DNA from: Natronoglycomyces albus
Lineage (GTDB): Bacteria > Actinomycetota > Actinomycetes > Mycobacteriales > Micromonosporaceae
Length of the DNA stretch: 64,000 bases
NCBI RefSeq assembly: GCF_016925535.1
Contig: NZ_CP070496.1
Span: 620,001-684,000, forward strand
Direction: 5' to 3'
Numbering within the stretch: the first letter of the stretch is position 1; each line of letters begins with the position of its first letter. A program made the translations under genes and the position numbers. Under the pieces are notes generated by a model. That model searched no databases, was not told the DNA's origin, and saw only the letters and a program-made list of their open reading frames with translations. This document shows positions 1 through 7,668 of the stretch, one piece after another.

Positions 1-654
1 AGGATCGGCATAGATGTCTGCGGCGCCTTCGTTGAGTGCCATGGCGACATTCAAGTCGGTATCTATGTTGATTTCAACTTCAACCACATACGTACCGTCG
101 CGGTAGAAGCCATGAACGCGATGCGCGTCCCCGGTGCCTGAGTAGAAGTATCCTTCGTTCCAAGGTCCATCGAAGTCGCCGTCAGAATAGGCTTCCCACT
201 CAGAATTCGGAGAGTCTACGAGCTCTTGGGTTAGGTCTTGGAAGCTCGCCACCCGTTGCTCATATAGTTGGATGGAGTGCTCTTCGGCCTCAAATGGGGC
301 CGCGTGAAGGTAGATGTAGCCACCAACGGTTCCTCCACTCGAGTCTTCGAACTGGATCAGACTATTGCAGGAAATGGCTTCGTAGAAGAGACCCGTCGTG
401 CGAGGTGAGACCGTTGGGCCCTCGGAGAAACGTGCATCTCCAAGGTGAGGAGTGATTGAACTTGGATCGAAGATGTCGCAGATTTCGTCTTCCCAGCTGT
501 ATATTTGGTCCGACACGGCCGTATTTGAATCCGACTCGTTAGCTCCGTTGATGTCACCGTTGGCGTCGTTATTGTCACTGCATGCGGTTGCTATGACAAG
601 AGTGGCGATGAGAGTGGTGGGAAGAATCATGCGTTTGCTGCGGACCGTTTTCAC
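1..654 (-). CDS. Lipoprotein of the CD[MI]F family, C-terminus cut by window edge
   Basis: A 218-codon open frame runs off the left edge, so the C-terminus is missing. The GTG start at 654 has AGAAGGA about 7 nt upstream, which favours it over the ATG at 630. The N-terminus KTVRSKRMILPTTLIATLV followed by IATAC looks like a lipoprotein signal peptide with a relaxed lipobox; after the lipidated Cys comes an Asp/Asn-rich linker. The mature part has a Cys-Asp-Ile-Phe motif and a second Cys about 40 residues later, the same layout as the two lipoproteins at 49.1-50.7 kb (CDMF...C). It lies 51 nt downstream of the YAPAFGL gene, the same order as in the 48.6-50.7 kb cassette. The fold resembles DUF3558-type actinobacterial lipoproteins; function unknown. 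Confidence 0.75.
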   Translation of the reverse strand, partial: MKTVRSKRMILPTTLIATLVIATACSDNNDANGDINGANESDSNTAVSDQIYSWEDEICDIFDPSSITPHLGDARFSEGPTVSPRTTGLFYEAISCNSLIQFEDSSGGTVGGYIYLHAAPFEAEEHSIQLYEQRVASFQDLTQELVDSPNSEWEAYSDGDFDGPWNEGYFYSGTGDAHRVHGFYRDGTYVVEVEINIDTDLNVAMALNEGAADIYADP

Positions 655-705
655 TGCGAAGTCCTTCTCTGTTGATACGTCTGTTTGAGATTCATATGCT
701 TGGGG

Positions 706-1086
706 TCACTGCTGTGGGAGGGGCCCGTCCCAGTTGGTTCCGCCCGGGCCAGCGCTGTTCCCATCCAGATCCAGAATCTTCAGGTCGCGCACATTTTCTT
801 CCTCCGAGAACTGCTCGCCCTCGAGAGTCTGATCCAGCGTTTTGATCAGACCCTTGAGGGTTGCCTTATAGTTCTGGAGGTCTTGCCAAATGTTCGTGAA
901 GGATTCAGAGTAATCTCCGGCGCGCCCAGCCTCGTCGGCAAGACCGAAGGCGGGGGCATAACTGAGCGTCCCACCCTCCTTGAGGTGGATGATGATGTCT
1001 TCCTCAAGGTACTCAAGTTGCATCTCAATAGTAGTTCTAAATAGCGCGACCTCATCAGGGTCAAATACGCGGTCTCCTGAGCTCAT
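706..1086 (-). CDS. Small helical YAPAFGL-motif protein (WXG100-like candidate)
   Basis: This 126-residue protein is predominantly charged and helical, with no signal peptide or membrane segment. A helix containing FDPDE is followed by a turn with the motif GTLSYAPAFGL (about residues 39-49) and a second helical arm with a Trp (NIWQDL), then ENVRDL near residues 97-102. The homologue at 48649-48975 keeps FDPD, LSYAPAFGL, a Trp in the second arm and ENVREL, so these are the conserved positions. A helix-turn-helix hairpin of about 100 residues is what WXG100/ESX-type proteins look like, but there is no strict W-x-G here, so the assignment is inference. GGGAGAG lies 5-7 nt before the ATG. The C-terminal 20 residues are Gly/Pro-rich. 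It is probably cotranscribed with the lipoprotein gene. Confidence 0.75.
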   Translation of the reverse strand: MSSGDRVFDPDEVALFRTTIEMQLEYLEEDIIIHLKEGGTLSYAPAFGLADEAGRAGDYSESFTNIWQDLQNYKATLKGLIKTLDQTLEGEQFSEEENVRDLKILDLDGNSAGPGGTNWDGPLPQQ

Positions 1087-1327
1087 AGTCTCTCCCTGGG
1101 CGGCATGTCTGGTAGTGTATGGGGTTCCTCCAAATACGAGATTACCAAGTCACCGCCAATCTTGTTGACCTAGCAAACTGGTTCTAGGTACAGCTGTGAG
1201 CCACGGATTCTAGACGAACCAGAACGTTTACCCAAAGTGCTTGTTACATCACTGAAAGTGTGTGGTGGCTCGCTGTCCATCGGCTCGTGTTGTTGTGGCG
1301 AGGCAGGGTTTATTGAGTGAGCCTTGC

Positions 1328-2005
1328 TCAGTGTTGGTAGTGCAGTACGGCCATTTCGCCTAGCTGCTCGACATTGCGTAGGCGCAGCGGGTTCCTGGGG
1401 CCGAAGGGGTAGGTGCCCGGTTGGATGAAGCGGGTTCGTTCTGGTCCTCCCAGGATGAATGGTGCGATCGCCAGGTGTAGTTGATCGACTAGCCCTTGTG
1501 ACATGAACTGTGAGAGCACTGTCGCGCCCCCTTCGACCATGAGCTGTTCGTAGTTGCGGCTTCGCATATCGGCGAGGATGTAGCCGAGGTCGATGCTGGG
1601 CCCAGTCGGGACCACTGTCGCCACCTCGGCGAGGCGATCCCTGGTGGAGGCGAGTGCGGAATCCGTGGTGTAGACAAGCTTCTCGGCCCTTCCTGTGAAG
1701 AACTTTGCTTGAGGGTCGAGGTTCCCGGTTGAGGTGATGGTGACCTTCGTTGGCGTGGGGCCTTTGCCAGCCGACTTCCGGTCTCGCCGGCGTTCCTGTG
1801 AACGGACTTCTAGCGTGGGGTTGTCTGCCCGGATTGTTCCCGCGCCAACCAAGATGGCGTCTACTGTAGACCGCAAGTGATCGACGCGATCGAAGTCGGC
1901 CTGATTGGACAGTAGGAGACGCTCGGTGGAATCATCATCGAGGTAGCCATCGAGGGATACGGCGGCGGATATCAGGACGTGGGGTCGAGGGCTGTGAGGC
2001 TTCAT
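1328..2005 (-). CDS. Dihydrofolate reductase-like protein, RibD C-terminal domain family
   Basis: This 225-residue protein belongs to the reductase half of the riboflavin deaminase/reductase fold: ISAAVSLDGYLDD near the N-terminus (nucleotide-pocket strand), VDAILVGAGTIRADNP (about residues 52-67), and MVEGGATVLSQFMSQGLVDQLHLAIAP near the C-terminus are the family signatures. The family reduces diaminopyrimidine ribosyl intermediates with NADPH in riboflavin synthesis, though stand-alone copies often have other or unknown substrates. I place the start at the ATG at 2005 because GGGGAAGAG precedes it; a frame running upstream to 2098 has no family similarity. No deaminase domain and no other rib genes are nearby, so involvement in riboflavin synthesis is uncertain. 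Confidence 0.85.
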   Translation of the reverse strand: MKPHSPRPHVLISAAVSLDGYLDDDSTERLLLSNQADFDRVDHLRSTVDAILVGAGTIRADNPTLEVRSQERRRDRKSAGKGPTPTKVTITSTGNLDPQAKFFTGRAEKLVYTTDSALASTRDRLAEVATVVPTGPSIDLGYILADMRSRNYEQLMVEGGATVLSQFMSQGLVDQLHLAIAPFILGGPERTRFIQPGTYPFGPRNPLRLRNVEQLGEMAVLHYQH

Positions 2006-2203
2006 CGTTACTCTTCCCCATTGGTGTGAGCGGCCGTCCAAATGTTGACTGTCGAGGTGGGAGCCACTCTGCGTGGCCGCGTGTGCGCATGATCCCACGC
2101 CTTAGATACTAACGAAAAAACCTGAACATCATGCACCGCTCACGCTCGGTTATCTCATGGGCACAACAAGGTTCACGGGGTTGACATGCGGCTGTACCCA
2201 GCA

Positions 2204-2233
2204 TTGACCTCGTTCTGTGTTCCACGCTACAGT
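2204..2233 (+). promoter_or_regulatory. Likely promoter of the DUF4272 gene
   Basis: TTGACC (2204-2209) and TACAGT (2228-2233) are separated by 18 nt and lie about 60 nt before the ATG at 2296. This is a good match to a housekeeping sigma promoter. Confidence 0.55.
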
Positions 2234-2295
2234 CGGTAAAGCTCCTTGCCCCCTGTATTACTGCCCCACCATTAATTCAGTGAGGACGATCGTCA

Positions 2296-2961
2296 ATGGC
2301 CCCATTGATTACTGATCCGCGTCACATCCGTCACCGTACGTTCGCAGGCTTGGATCGGCTCGGGCTGGGAGGCCTTCCAGATCGTTTTCCCCTCGCGTTT
2401 TCGCCCAATGACCGCCCTCGGCTGAGGTCGCGTTCCGACATCGAGGCGCGGGCGGCGATCTTGAACGTCGTCCAGGCTCGCGTATTCGACATGCCTGAAG
2501 ACATGGCCATGAGGTGGCTCCTTGACGCGCATGTGCTCGATGAGCTCACTCCCGGCGAATGGGGTTTCATCGCGTGCGGCCGGGGCGACCGAATTCTTTA
2601 CGCCGATCAGCTGGAGAGCCTCTTCGCCCTCGCCTGGATTCTCGGACTTGCTCATCACCTCGACCCGACCACGCCATGCAGTGAGGACCTCCCCGATTTG
2701 CTTCCGGACTTGCGGGCTCCGGAGTCGCTGGCCGATTGGCGAGGCCGCCGCCTGCCCGCTCAGCGGGACCCCGGCGAGATCGCGGAGATGCTGGACCTCT
2801 ATTACTGCCTGGACTGGATGTGTGAGCAGGCGCACCAATCAGGTATGGCTCCACCACATGGTCTCGACGCCAACCTCATTTGGCACCGTCGGTGGGCGCT
2901 TGAGTGGGCCCTCGTCTTCTCGCCCACTAACGCCCCCCGCTGGGATCAAATCCAACTGTGA
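2296..2961 (+). CDS. DUF4272 domain protein
   Basis: The 221-residue soluble protein has the layout of DUF4272: an early Arg-rich stretch leading into ARAAILNVVQARVF, then RWLLDAHVLDELTPGEWGFI, then LESLFALAWILGLAHHLD. The family has no assigned biochemical role. The start is the ATG at 2296, with GAGGA 9 nt upstream. The gene has its own probable promoter, and the next gene (adenosine deaminase) starts 73 nt later, so cotranscription is possible but not needed. No membrane segment or signal peptide. Confidence 0.8.
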   Translation: MAPLITDPRHIRHRTFAGLDRLGLGGLPDRFPLAFSPNDRPRLRSRSDIEARAAILNVVQARVFDMPEDMAMRWLLDAHVLDELTPGEWGFIACGRGDRILYADQLESLFALAWILGLAHHLDPTTPCSEDLPDLLPDLRAPESLADWRGRRLPAQRDPGEIAEMLDLYYCLDWMCEQAHQSGMAPPHGLDANLIWHRRWALEWALVFSPTNAPRWDQIQL

Positions 2962-3034
2962 GCCTCACTGTGCCCGGCCGAATAGTTTCACTCCATTGCC
3001 GGGTTCATCCACGCTCGGTCAGTAGGATGGCCGG

Positions 3035-4099
3035 ATGAGCAATTCCCTTTCGCAAGCAGACGTCCGCAAGCTGCCCAAAGTTCTCCTGCATGACCACCTT
3101 GATGGCGGTCTGCGACCGCAAACCATCATTGAGTTGGCCGAGGCGATCGGCCACCAGTTGCCCGAGTCTGACGCCAAGTCGCTCGGCCGCTGGTTCGCCG
3201 AGTCCGCCGATTCGGGCTCCTTGGAGCGTTACCTCATGACGTTCTCGGAGACCACCGCCGTTATGCAGAACCCGGAGGGCCTCCACCGAGTCGCTTCCGA
3301 ATGTGCCCAGGATCTTGCCGCTGACGGTGTTGTCTACGCCGAGGTGCGGTACGCACCTGAGCAGCATCAGACCAAGGGCTTGTCGTTGGAAGAAGTCGTC
3401 GAGACGGTGCAGGAGGGCTTCGAGCACGGTACGAAGCTCGCGGCTCAGCAGGGGCAGACGATTCGCATCGGGGTGCTCATCGACGCCATGCGCCAGGCCG
3501 ACCGTTCTATGGAGTTGGCCAAGCTCGCCGTGCGTTACCGGGACAAGGGCGTGGTCGGGTTTGACATCGCTGGCCCGGAGATCGGTTTCCCCGCTTCTAA
3601 GCACAAGGCCACATTCGAATATTTGAAGAAGGAGAACCTGCCCTTCACCATCCACGCGGGTGAGGCTGTGGGCGTCGAGTCAATGTGGGACGCGCTGCAG
3701 TTCTGTGGGGCCAATCGCCTCGGCCATGGAGTCCGCCTTATTGATGACATCAAGGGCGACCAGCTCTCCACATTCGCGCAGTATGTACGCGACTTCGGGG
3801 TTGCTTTGGAGACGTGCCCCTCCTCGAACCTGCAAACGGGCGCCGCTGATTCCATTGCCACTCACCCTGCCGGCAAGCTCTACGAGCTGGGATTCCGCAT
3901 CACGATTAACACGGACAACCGCTTGATGAGTTCGACGAGTGTGTCGAAGGAATTCGCGCTCATGTCTGAGGCCTTCGGATGGGGTGTTGGGGATGTCCAT
4001 GCGATGACCTTGAACGCCGCCGCAGCCTCGTTCCTGCATCACGATGAGCGCAACGCTCTCATCAAGGATGTCATTAACCCTGGTTACGAACGGGCCTGA
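3035..4099 (+). CDS. add: Adenosine deaminase
   Basis: Converts adenosine (and deoxyadenosine) to inosine in purine salvage; a cytoplasmic Zn enzyme of the amidohydrolase superfamily. The 354-residue length is typical. Visible motifs are HDHLDGGLRP at residues 18-27 (first two zinc His), FTIHAGEAVG (third metal His and catalytic Glu), NRLGHGVRL (catalytic His) and ITINTDNRLMS (metal Asp). The HDHLDGG form and NTDNRLMS are the actinobacterial variant. An AGGA-type ribosome site precedes the ATG. A strong hairpin follows the stop, so transcription likely ends before the next gene even though that gene is also a deaminase-type amidohydrolase. Confidence 0.95.
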   Translation: MSNSLSQADVRKLPKVLLHDHLDGGLRPQTIIELAEAIGHQLPESDAKSLGRWFAESADSGSLERYLMTFSETTAVMQNPEGLHRVASECAQDLAADGVVYAEVRYAPEQHQTKGLSLEEVVETVQEGFEHGTKLAAQQGQTIRIGVLIDAMRQADRSMELAKLAVRYRDKGVVGFDIAGPEIGFPASKHKATFEYLKKENLPFTIHAGEAVGVESMWDALQFCGANRLGHGVRLIDDIKGDQLSTFAQYVRDFGVALETCPSSNLQTGAADSIATHPAGKLYELGFRITINTDNRLMSSTSVSKEFALMSEAFGWGVGDVHAMTLNAAAASFLHHDERNALIKDVINPGYERA

Positions 4100-4107
4100 T
4101 TCGTCAG

Positions 4108-4147
4108 GAGCGTTGACTCCGCGCCCTGCGGGGAGGAGTCAACGCTC
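4108..4147 (+). terminator. Hairpin after adenosine deaminase
   Basis: AGCGTTGACTCC at 4109-4120 pairs perfectly with GGAGTCAACGCT at 4135-4146, enclosing a 14-nt GC-rich loop. There is no T-run after it, as is common for actinobacterial terminators. Confidence 0.6.
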
Positions 4148-4196
4148 TGGCTGGTTTACGGCAGCCCGGGCACCAAAATGTGACAGGCGGGCGCGT

Positions 4197-4202
4197 TAAG
4201 CT
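4197..4202 (+). promoter_or_regulatory. Possible -10 box of a leaderless transcript
   Basis: TAAGCT ends 6 nt before the ATG at 4209 and no Shine-Dalgarno sequence is visible in the preceding 20 nt. This places the transcription start at or next to the start codon. No convincing -35 hexamer is seen. Confidence 0.35.
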
Positions 4203-4208
4203 CACCTC

Positions 4209-5462
4209 ATGCACATTTTTAAGGCCCCCACGGTGGTGCCCATTGCCTCTGATGTCATCGCCAACGGCGCCGTTGCCGTTGATGAGGGAAAGATCGTCTA
4301 TGTCGGCCCGGCGGACCAGGCTCCCGAATGCGATGACGTCACCGAGTTCACCGGTGTCATGATGCCGGGGTTGGTCAATGCCCACACTCATCTTTGCTAC
4401 TCGTCCTTCTCGGATATGTACACCAACGAGAAGGAATTTTTCGAGTGGATTCAGGAATTCGCTCGCCGCAACCCGACCTTGTCGGACGAGGAGTGGCGCG
4501 CTTCGGTCCAGGCGGGAATCGATGAAAGCTTGCGCCACGGCGTTACCGCGGTGGCGGACGTGGTCTCGCCCGCACCCGCCTTGTCCACAGTGCTGAGTTC
4601 CGAGCTGGCGGGGGTTGCGTATTGGGAGGCGTGTCTCATTGACAACAACGGATGGGAACAGCAGCGTAACACCTGGCGCGACGTTCTGACCGAATCCCGG
4701 GCGACGAACAACTCCGCAATGGACGTGGGCATCAGCCCGCACACGTTGTACACGATTGGTACCGGGGTGGCTAAGTCTCTGGCCGAGCTGGCGCGCACGT
4801 TTGAGATCCGGCTGCACCCGCATTTGGCTGAAACTGAGCACGAGGATCTCTATGTGCGTCATGGGGCGGGTCCATTCGCCTTCATGGCGCGACGCATGGG
4901 CGCGGAGTTTGAGATCGCGGCCAATGGCGGCGAAGGTCATTCGCCGACGGTGCAGATGGAGAAGTCTCGCCTCCTGGGCTCTGATTCGCACGTGGCTCAT
5001 GGAGTTCATGTCGATGAGGACGACCGCAAGATCCTTTTGAAGAACGAAACAGCGGTTGCTTTGTGCGCCCGTTCGAACAAACGTCTGGGTGCGGGAGAGG
5101 CTCCGGTAGCCGCTTACAGGGCCGCTGGAAACAAGGTCGCCATCGGTACCGATTCGCGTGCTTCGGCCCCCGACCTCGATGTCGCCGGGGAGTGGATGCC
5201 ACTGAAGCGACTGGCGTTGTCCCAGGGTGACACTGGTGCAGGCTTGGACGAGTGGCTAGTGCGGGCTGCTACTGAGGGTGGGGCCGACGCGATGGGCCGC
5301 AGCGATATCGGCCGTTTGGTTGAGGGCGCTAGGGCCGATCTGGCAGTTTTTGATGTCCAGGGATCGTCAAATGCGTATTCTGCCCTTGTTTCGGATGCGG
5401 CCGGGCGTTGCTCGGCGACCGTTGTCGCTGGCCGCTTGATCAAGCATGAGCAGGTCAGCTAG
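4209..5462 (+). CDS. Metal-dependent amidohydrolase / deaminase (TrzN/AtzA-like family)
   Basis: The 417-residue protein is a cytosolic (beta/alpha)8 amidohydrolase of the chlorohydrolase/deaminase type. Metal ligands appear in order: NAHTHL (about residues 58-63), LHPHLAETEHED (third His and nearby Glu), DSHVAHGVHVDEDD (His), and IGTDSRASAPDLDVAGEW (Asp). The C-terminal GRLVEGARADLAVFDV is the small beta-domain typical of the family. Known members deaminate guanine, S-adenosylhomocysteine, aminofutalosine or triazines; the substrate cannot be read from sequence. Its position between adenosine deaminase and the menaquinone-related genes makes a purine nucleoside or aminodeoxyfutalosine substrate plausible, as inference only. 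There is no visible ribosome site, so the message may be leaderless. Confidence 0.85.
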   Translation: MHIFKAPTVVPIASDVIANGAVAVDEGKIVYVGPADQAPECDDVTEFTGVMMPGLVNAHTHLCYSSFSDMYTNEKEFFEWIQEFARRNPTLSDEEWRASVQAGIDESLRHGVTAVADVVSPAPALSTVLSSELAGVAYWEACLIDNNGWEQQRNTWRDVLTESRATNNSAMDVGISPHTLYTIGTGVAKSLAELARTFEIRLHPHLAETEHEDLYVRHGAGPFAFMARRMGAEFEIAANGGEGHSPTVQMEKSRLLGSDSHVAHGVHVDEDDRKILLKNETAVALCARSNKRLGAGEAPVAAYRAAGNKVAIGTDSRASAPDLDVAGEWMPLKRLALSQGDTGAGLDEWLVRAATEGGADAMGRSDIGRLVEGARADLAVFDVQGSSNAYSALVSDAAGRCSATVVAGRLIKHEQVS

Positions 5463-5509
5463 GTCGGTAATAATCTATAGTAGACAAACGCGATGATGAT
5501 GCGGGGCTT

Positions 5510-5539
5510 TTGACCTGCCCGGTAACGGTTCTGTATCGG
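5510..5539 (+). promoter_or_regulatory. Possible promoter of the LPxTG protein gene
   Basis: TTGACC (5510-5515) and TATCGG (5534-5539) are 18 nt apart. The -10 match is weak. Confidence 0.35.
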
Positions 5540-5637
5540 CACTTGTGGCTTCGCTCTCAAGCAGTACATACTTACGACACAGTCGCGGCACCTGCGGTGA
5601 CTGCTTGCCCTTCCCGAAATACCCCGGAGATCCCCCC

Positions 5638-7008
5638 ATGTCCTTGACTCGCACTGCTCGCCGTGGCGTGGCCATTTCGACGACTGTTGCTGTCACCGCC
5701 GGATTCGCGGCGGTCGCAATGGCGTCGGCTGCGGCCAGCGAGGTAGGCGAGCCGCTCCTGCGGGTTGCCCAGCCCAACGCCGTCATGGACTCTGTGTACC
5801 CCGGCAAGCGTATTCGGATGTCGGTGACGAATGAATCCAGCATTACTGCCGAGAATGTCCAGTTCGTGATCGAACTTGAGAATCCCGATGTTGACGTCAC
5901 CTTTCTGTATATTCCTAACGCAGAGCAGCCGTGTGAGGTGCTTGATGGCGCTTCGAAAGCCGTGTGCGACGTTGGAGATGTCGAGGGCGGGGAAACCCGG
6001 CACTTTGATTCGATTTCGTTGTATGCCTTGGAAAGTGCGATAGGCACGCCCGCTACCTTGCGTGTTACCTCGGACACTCCGTTTGACAATCGGTATGCGG
6101 TTCAACAGTTCTGGGTCGTGCCTAACTACTTCACTGGAGTTGACCTGACCGTGTGGAGCGTGGAACAAATTCACATTCCCGCCGGTGAGTCGGTTGCTTT
6201 CGGTGCGCGACAGCTGGGCTTTTACAACCAAGGTGACGTTGACGCCGAGGGACTTGGCTTGATTTTGAAGTTCCCAAGCCCCATTTCGGTTGACCCGGCT
6301 CCTGGCTGCACGTCTGTCTCCTATAGGTTCGCCACGACTGTAACTTGTGAGTTTCCTGACCTGGTAGTACCAGGGGCAACGGAGTCTGGTACTCGCGTTG
6401 GGCATGACATCGGGACTCTGTCTATTTCGGAGGAGTCCCAGGTTGATGGTTACTTTGGGTTTATCGACGGGCATGCGGTCGCATTGAATGCTCTGCAGGT
6501 TGAGGTCGAAGTTCCGGACTACTCTGATGATCCGGATGATGATGAGGAAGAAGTCGAAGTCGAGATTTTCAGCCTTCACGATGGAGAGGTTGAACCTGAG
6601 ATCGTAGATATGTCTAACCGATTCATCGTTATGTCAGTGTCGTCGGAGCGAAAGATTGACCCCACCGAGACTCCCACGGACGACCCCACCGAGACTCCCA
6701 CGGACGACCCCACCGAGACTCCCACGGACGACCCGACCGAGACTCCCACGGACGACCCGACCGAGACTCCCACCGAGACTCCCACGGACGACCCGACCTC
6801 GGGTGGCCCGACGACTCAGCCCACTCAGACTGGCGATGTTCCCACCAGCGAGCCCGGTAAGGGTGGCGATGGTCGACTGCCGGTCACAGGAACCAGCCTG
6901 GCGGCCTTCGCCGCAGGTGCGGTAGCTCTGCTGGCAGCGGGGTTGGCCCTGATGTTCCTGGCTCGTGGCAGGAAGTCCGAAGAGGACAGCGAGGTCGCCT
7001 CGCAATGA
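5638..7008 (+). CDS. LPxTG cell-wall-anchored surface protein
   Basis: This 456-residue exported protein has a signal peptide (SLTRTARRGVAISTTVAV, hydrophobic, AMASA before the mature part), an ectodomain of about 300 residues rich in beta-type sequence, an acidic stretch (about residues 297-310), then a Pro/Thr/Asp spacer of DDPTETPT repeats, and a C-terminal sorting signal: LPVTG at about 414-418, a hydrophobic helix and the tail ARGRKSEED. A sortase would join the Thr to the peptidoglycan. The ectodomain holds paired Cys (PCEV...AVCDV, GCTSV...VTCEF) that may form disulphides. It resembles DUF11-type or adhesin-like wall proteins, but no binding partner can be named. The ATG at 5638 with GGAGA upstream is preferred over the ORF's earlier codons. 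No sortase gene is in the window. Confidence 0.85.
   Translation: MSLTRTARRGVAISTTVAVTAGFAAVAMASAAASEVGEPLLRVAQPNAVMDSVYPGKRIRMSVTNESSITAENVQFVIELENPDVDVTFLYIPNAEQPCEVLDGASKAVCDVGDVEGGETRHFDSISLYALESAIGTPATLRVTSDTPFDNRYAVQQFWVVPNYFTGVDLTVWSVEQIHIPAGESVAFGARQLGFYNQGDVDAEGLGLILKFPSPISVDPAPGCTSVSYRFATTVTCEFPDLVVPGATESGTRVGHDIGTLSISEESQVDGYFGFIDGHAVALNALQVEVEVPDYSDDPDDDEEEVEVEIFSLHDGEVEPEIVDMSNRFIVMSVSSERKIDPTETPTDDPTETPTDDPTETPTDDPTETPTDDPTETPTETPTDDPTSGGPTTQPTQTGDVPTSEPGKGGDGRLPVTGTSLAAFAAGAVALLAAGLALMFLARGRKSEEDSEVASQ
6658..6789 (+). repeat. 24-bp in-frame tandem repeat in the wall-spanning region
   Basis: Four near-identical 24-bp units (GACCCCACCGAGACTCCC plus ACGGAC) lie at 6658-6681, 6682-6705, 6706-6729 and 6730-6753, then a 36-bp variant unit with an extra 12-bp half. 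Each unit encodes DPTETPTD. The first three units are identical, and the later ones carry a C-to-G change, which suggests recent expansion by slippage or recombination. Copy number changes would alter spacer length without shifting frame. Confidence 0.9.
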
Positions 7009-7071
7009 CAAAGGCTTTATTCATGGAGAGCTAAATTGGAGGAGTAGCTCTCCATTCCCCCTGGAGGAGAC

Positions 7072-7108
7072 GGGACGCGCCCACTGTGTGGGCGCGTCCC
7101 GTTGTTTT
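7072..7108 (+). terminator. Rho-independent terminator of the LPxTG gene
   Basis: GGGACGCGCCCAC and GTGGGCGCGTCCC form a perfect 13-bp stem with a 3-nt loop, followed by GTTGTTTTC. Confidence 0.9.
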
Positions 7109-7602
7109 CTGCCAGGGGCAAACAGGGGTCGCCTTTTGCGATCCTCTTCGAGGGCTTCATTGCAGAAGCGCTGCGCATATGATGTGAATCTGATTAGCTT
7201 TGGTTGAGATGTCGCGAGGGTGGCTGTCCCACATCGAGGACTGTGGTCGCGCTGCGGGGCGCGTGCCGGGCTGGTGTGCCAGACTCAAAACCCACCGCGC
7301 GGTGATCCCAGTGGAAATCACTGTCGATAACGGTTCCATCACAGAGATGGACATCGAGTGGGATTTCGTTCACGCTTGTTGCGGGTGCGCATGCCGAGTA
7401 TTCGAGTTCATGGCGGTCTGCCAATTCATACAACCGATGAGCGGTCTGGAAGCACTCTATATATATGGAGCCACCGTCGCTGGGGCCGAAACCTGAGATA
7501 GAGGTTCACAAGCTTCAAAGTTGGCGACACGGGACCGACACACCCGGAGCTGGCCGATACCAGTTCCCGGTCTTGAGCGTTGTTGCCTGGCGAACCCCTT
7601 GG
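7109..7602 (+). other. Intergenic stretch without a convincing gene; possible unrecognised transcript
   Basis: No reading frame here has both a ribosome site and protein-like composition. A plus frame (7200-7496) starts at TTG without a Shine-Dalgarno sequence, and an overlapping minus frame is no better. Yet the segment ends in a good plus-strand terminator (7603-7645) that no annotated gene needs, because the LPxTG gene already has its own. A short non-coding RNA between about 7440 and 7645 is therefore possible. Confidence 0.35.
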
Positions 7603-7645
7603 TCCGCCGGAGTCCACACTGATGGGCTCCGGCGGATTTCTTTCC
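7603..7645 (+). terminator. Terminator just upstream of menG
   Basis: TCCGCCGGAG (7603-7612) pairs with CTCCGGCGGA (7627-7636), followed by TTTCTTTCC. It is oriented for plus-strand transcription and stops 24 nt before the next start codon, so it could also act as a leader attenuator. Confidence 0.75.
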
Positions 7646-7668
7646 GTCTTTTGTGACAAGCTGTCTGT

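Noticed and set aside
6576-6785. 69-codon minus-strand frame of GVSVGSSV repeats
   Set aside because: It is the antisense of the 24-bp repeat in the LPxTG gene.
7200-7496. Possible 98-codon gene on the plus strand (and overlapping minus-strand frames)
   Set aside because: Starts at TTG with no ribosome site; overlapping frames of similar length exist on both strands, and the composition is not protein-like.
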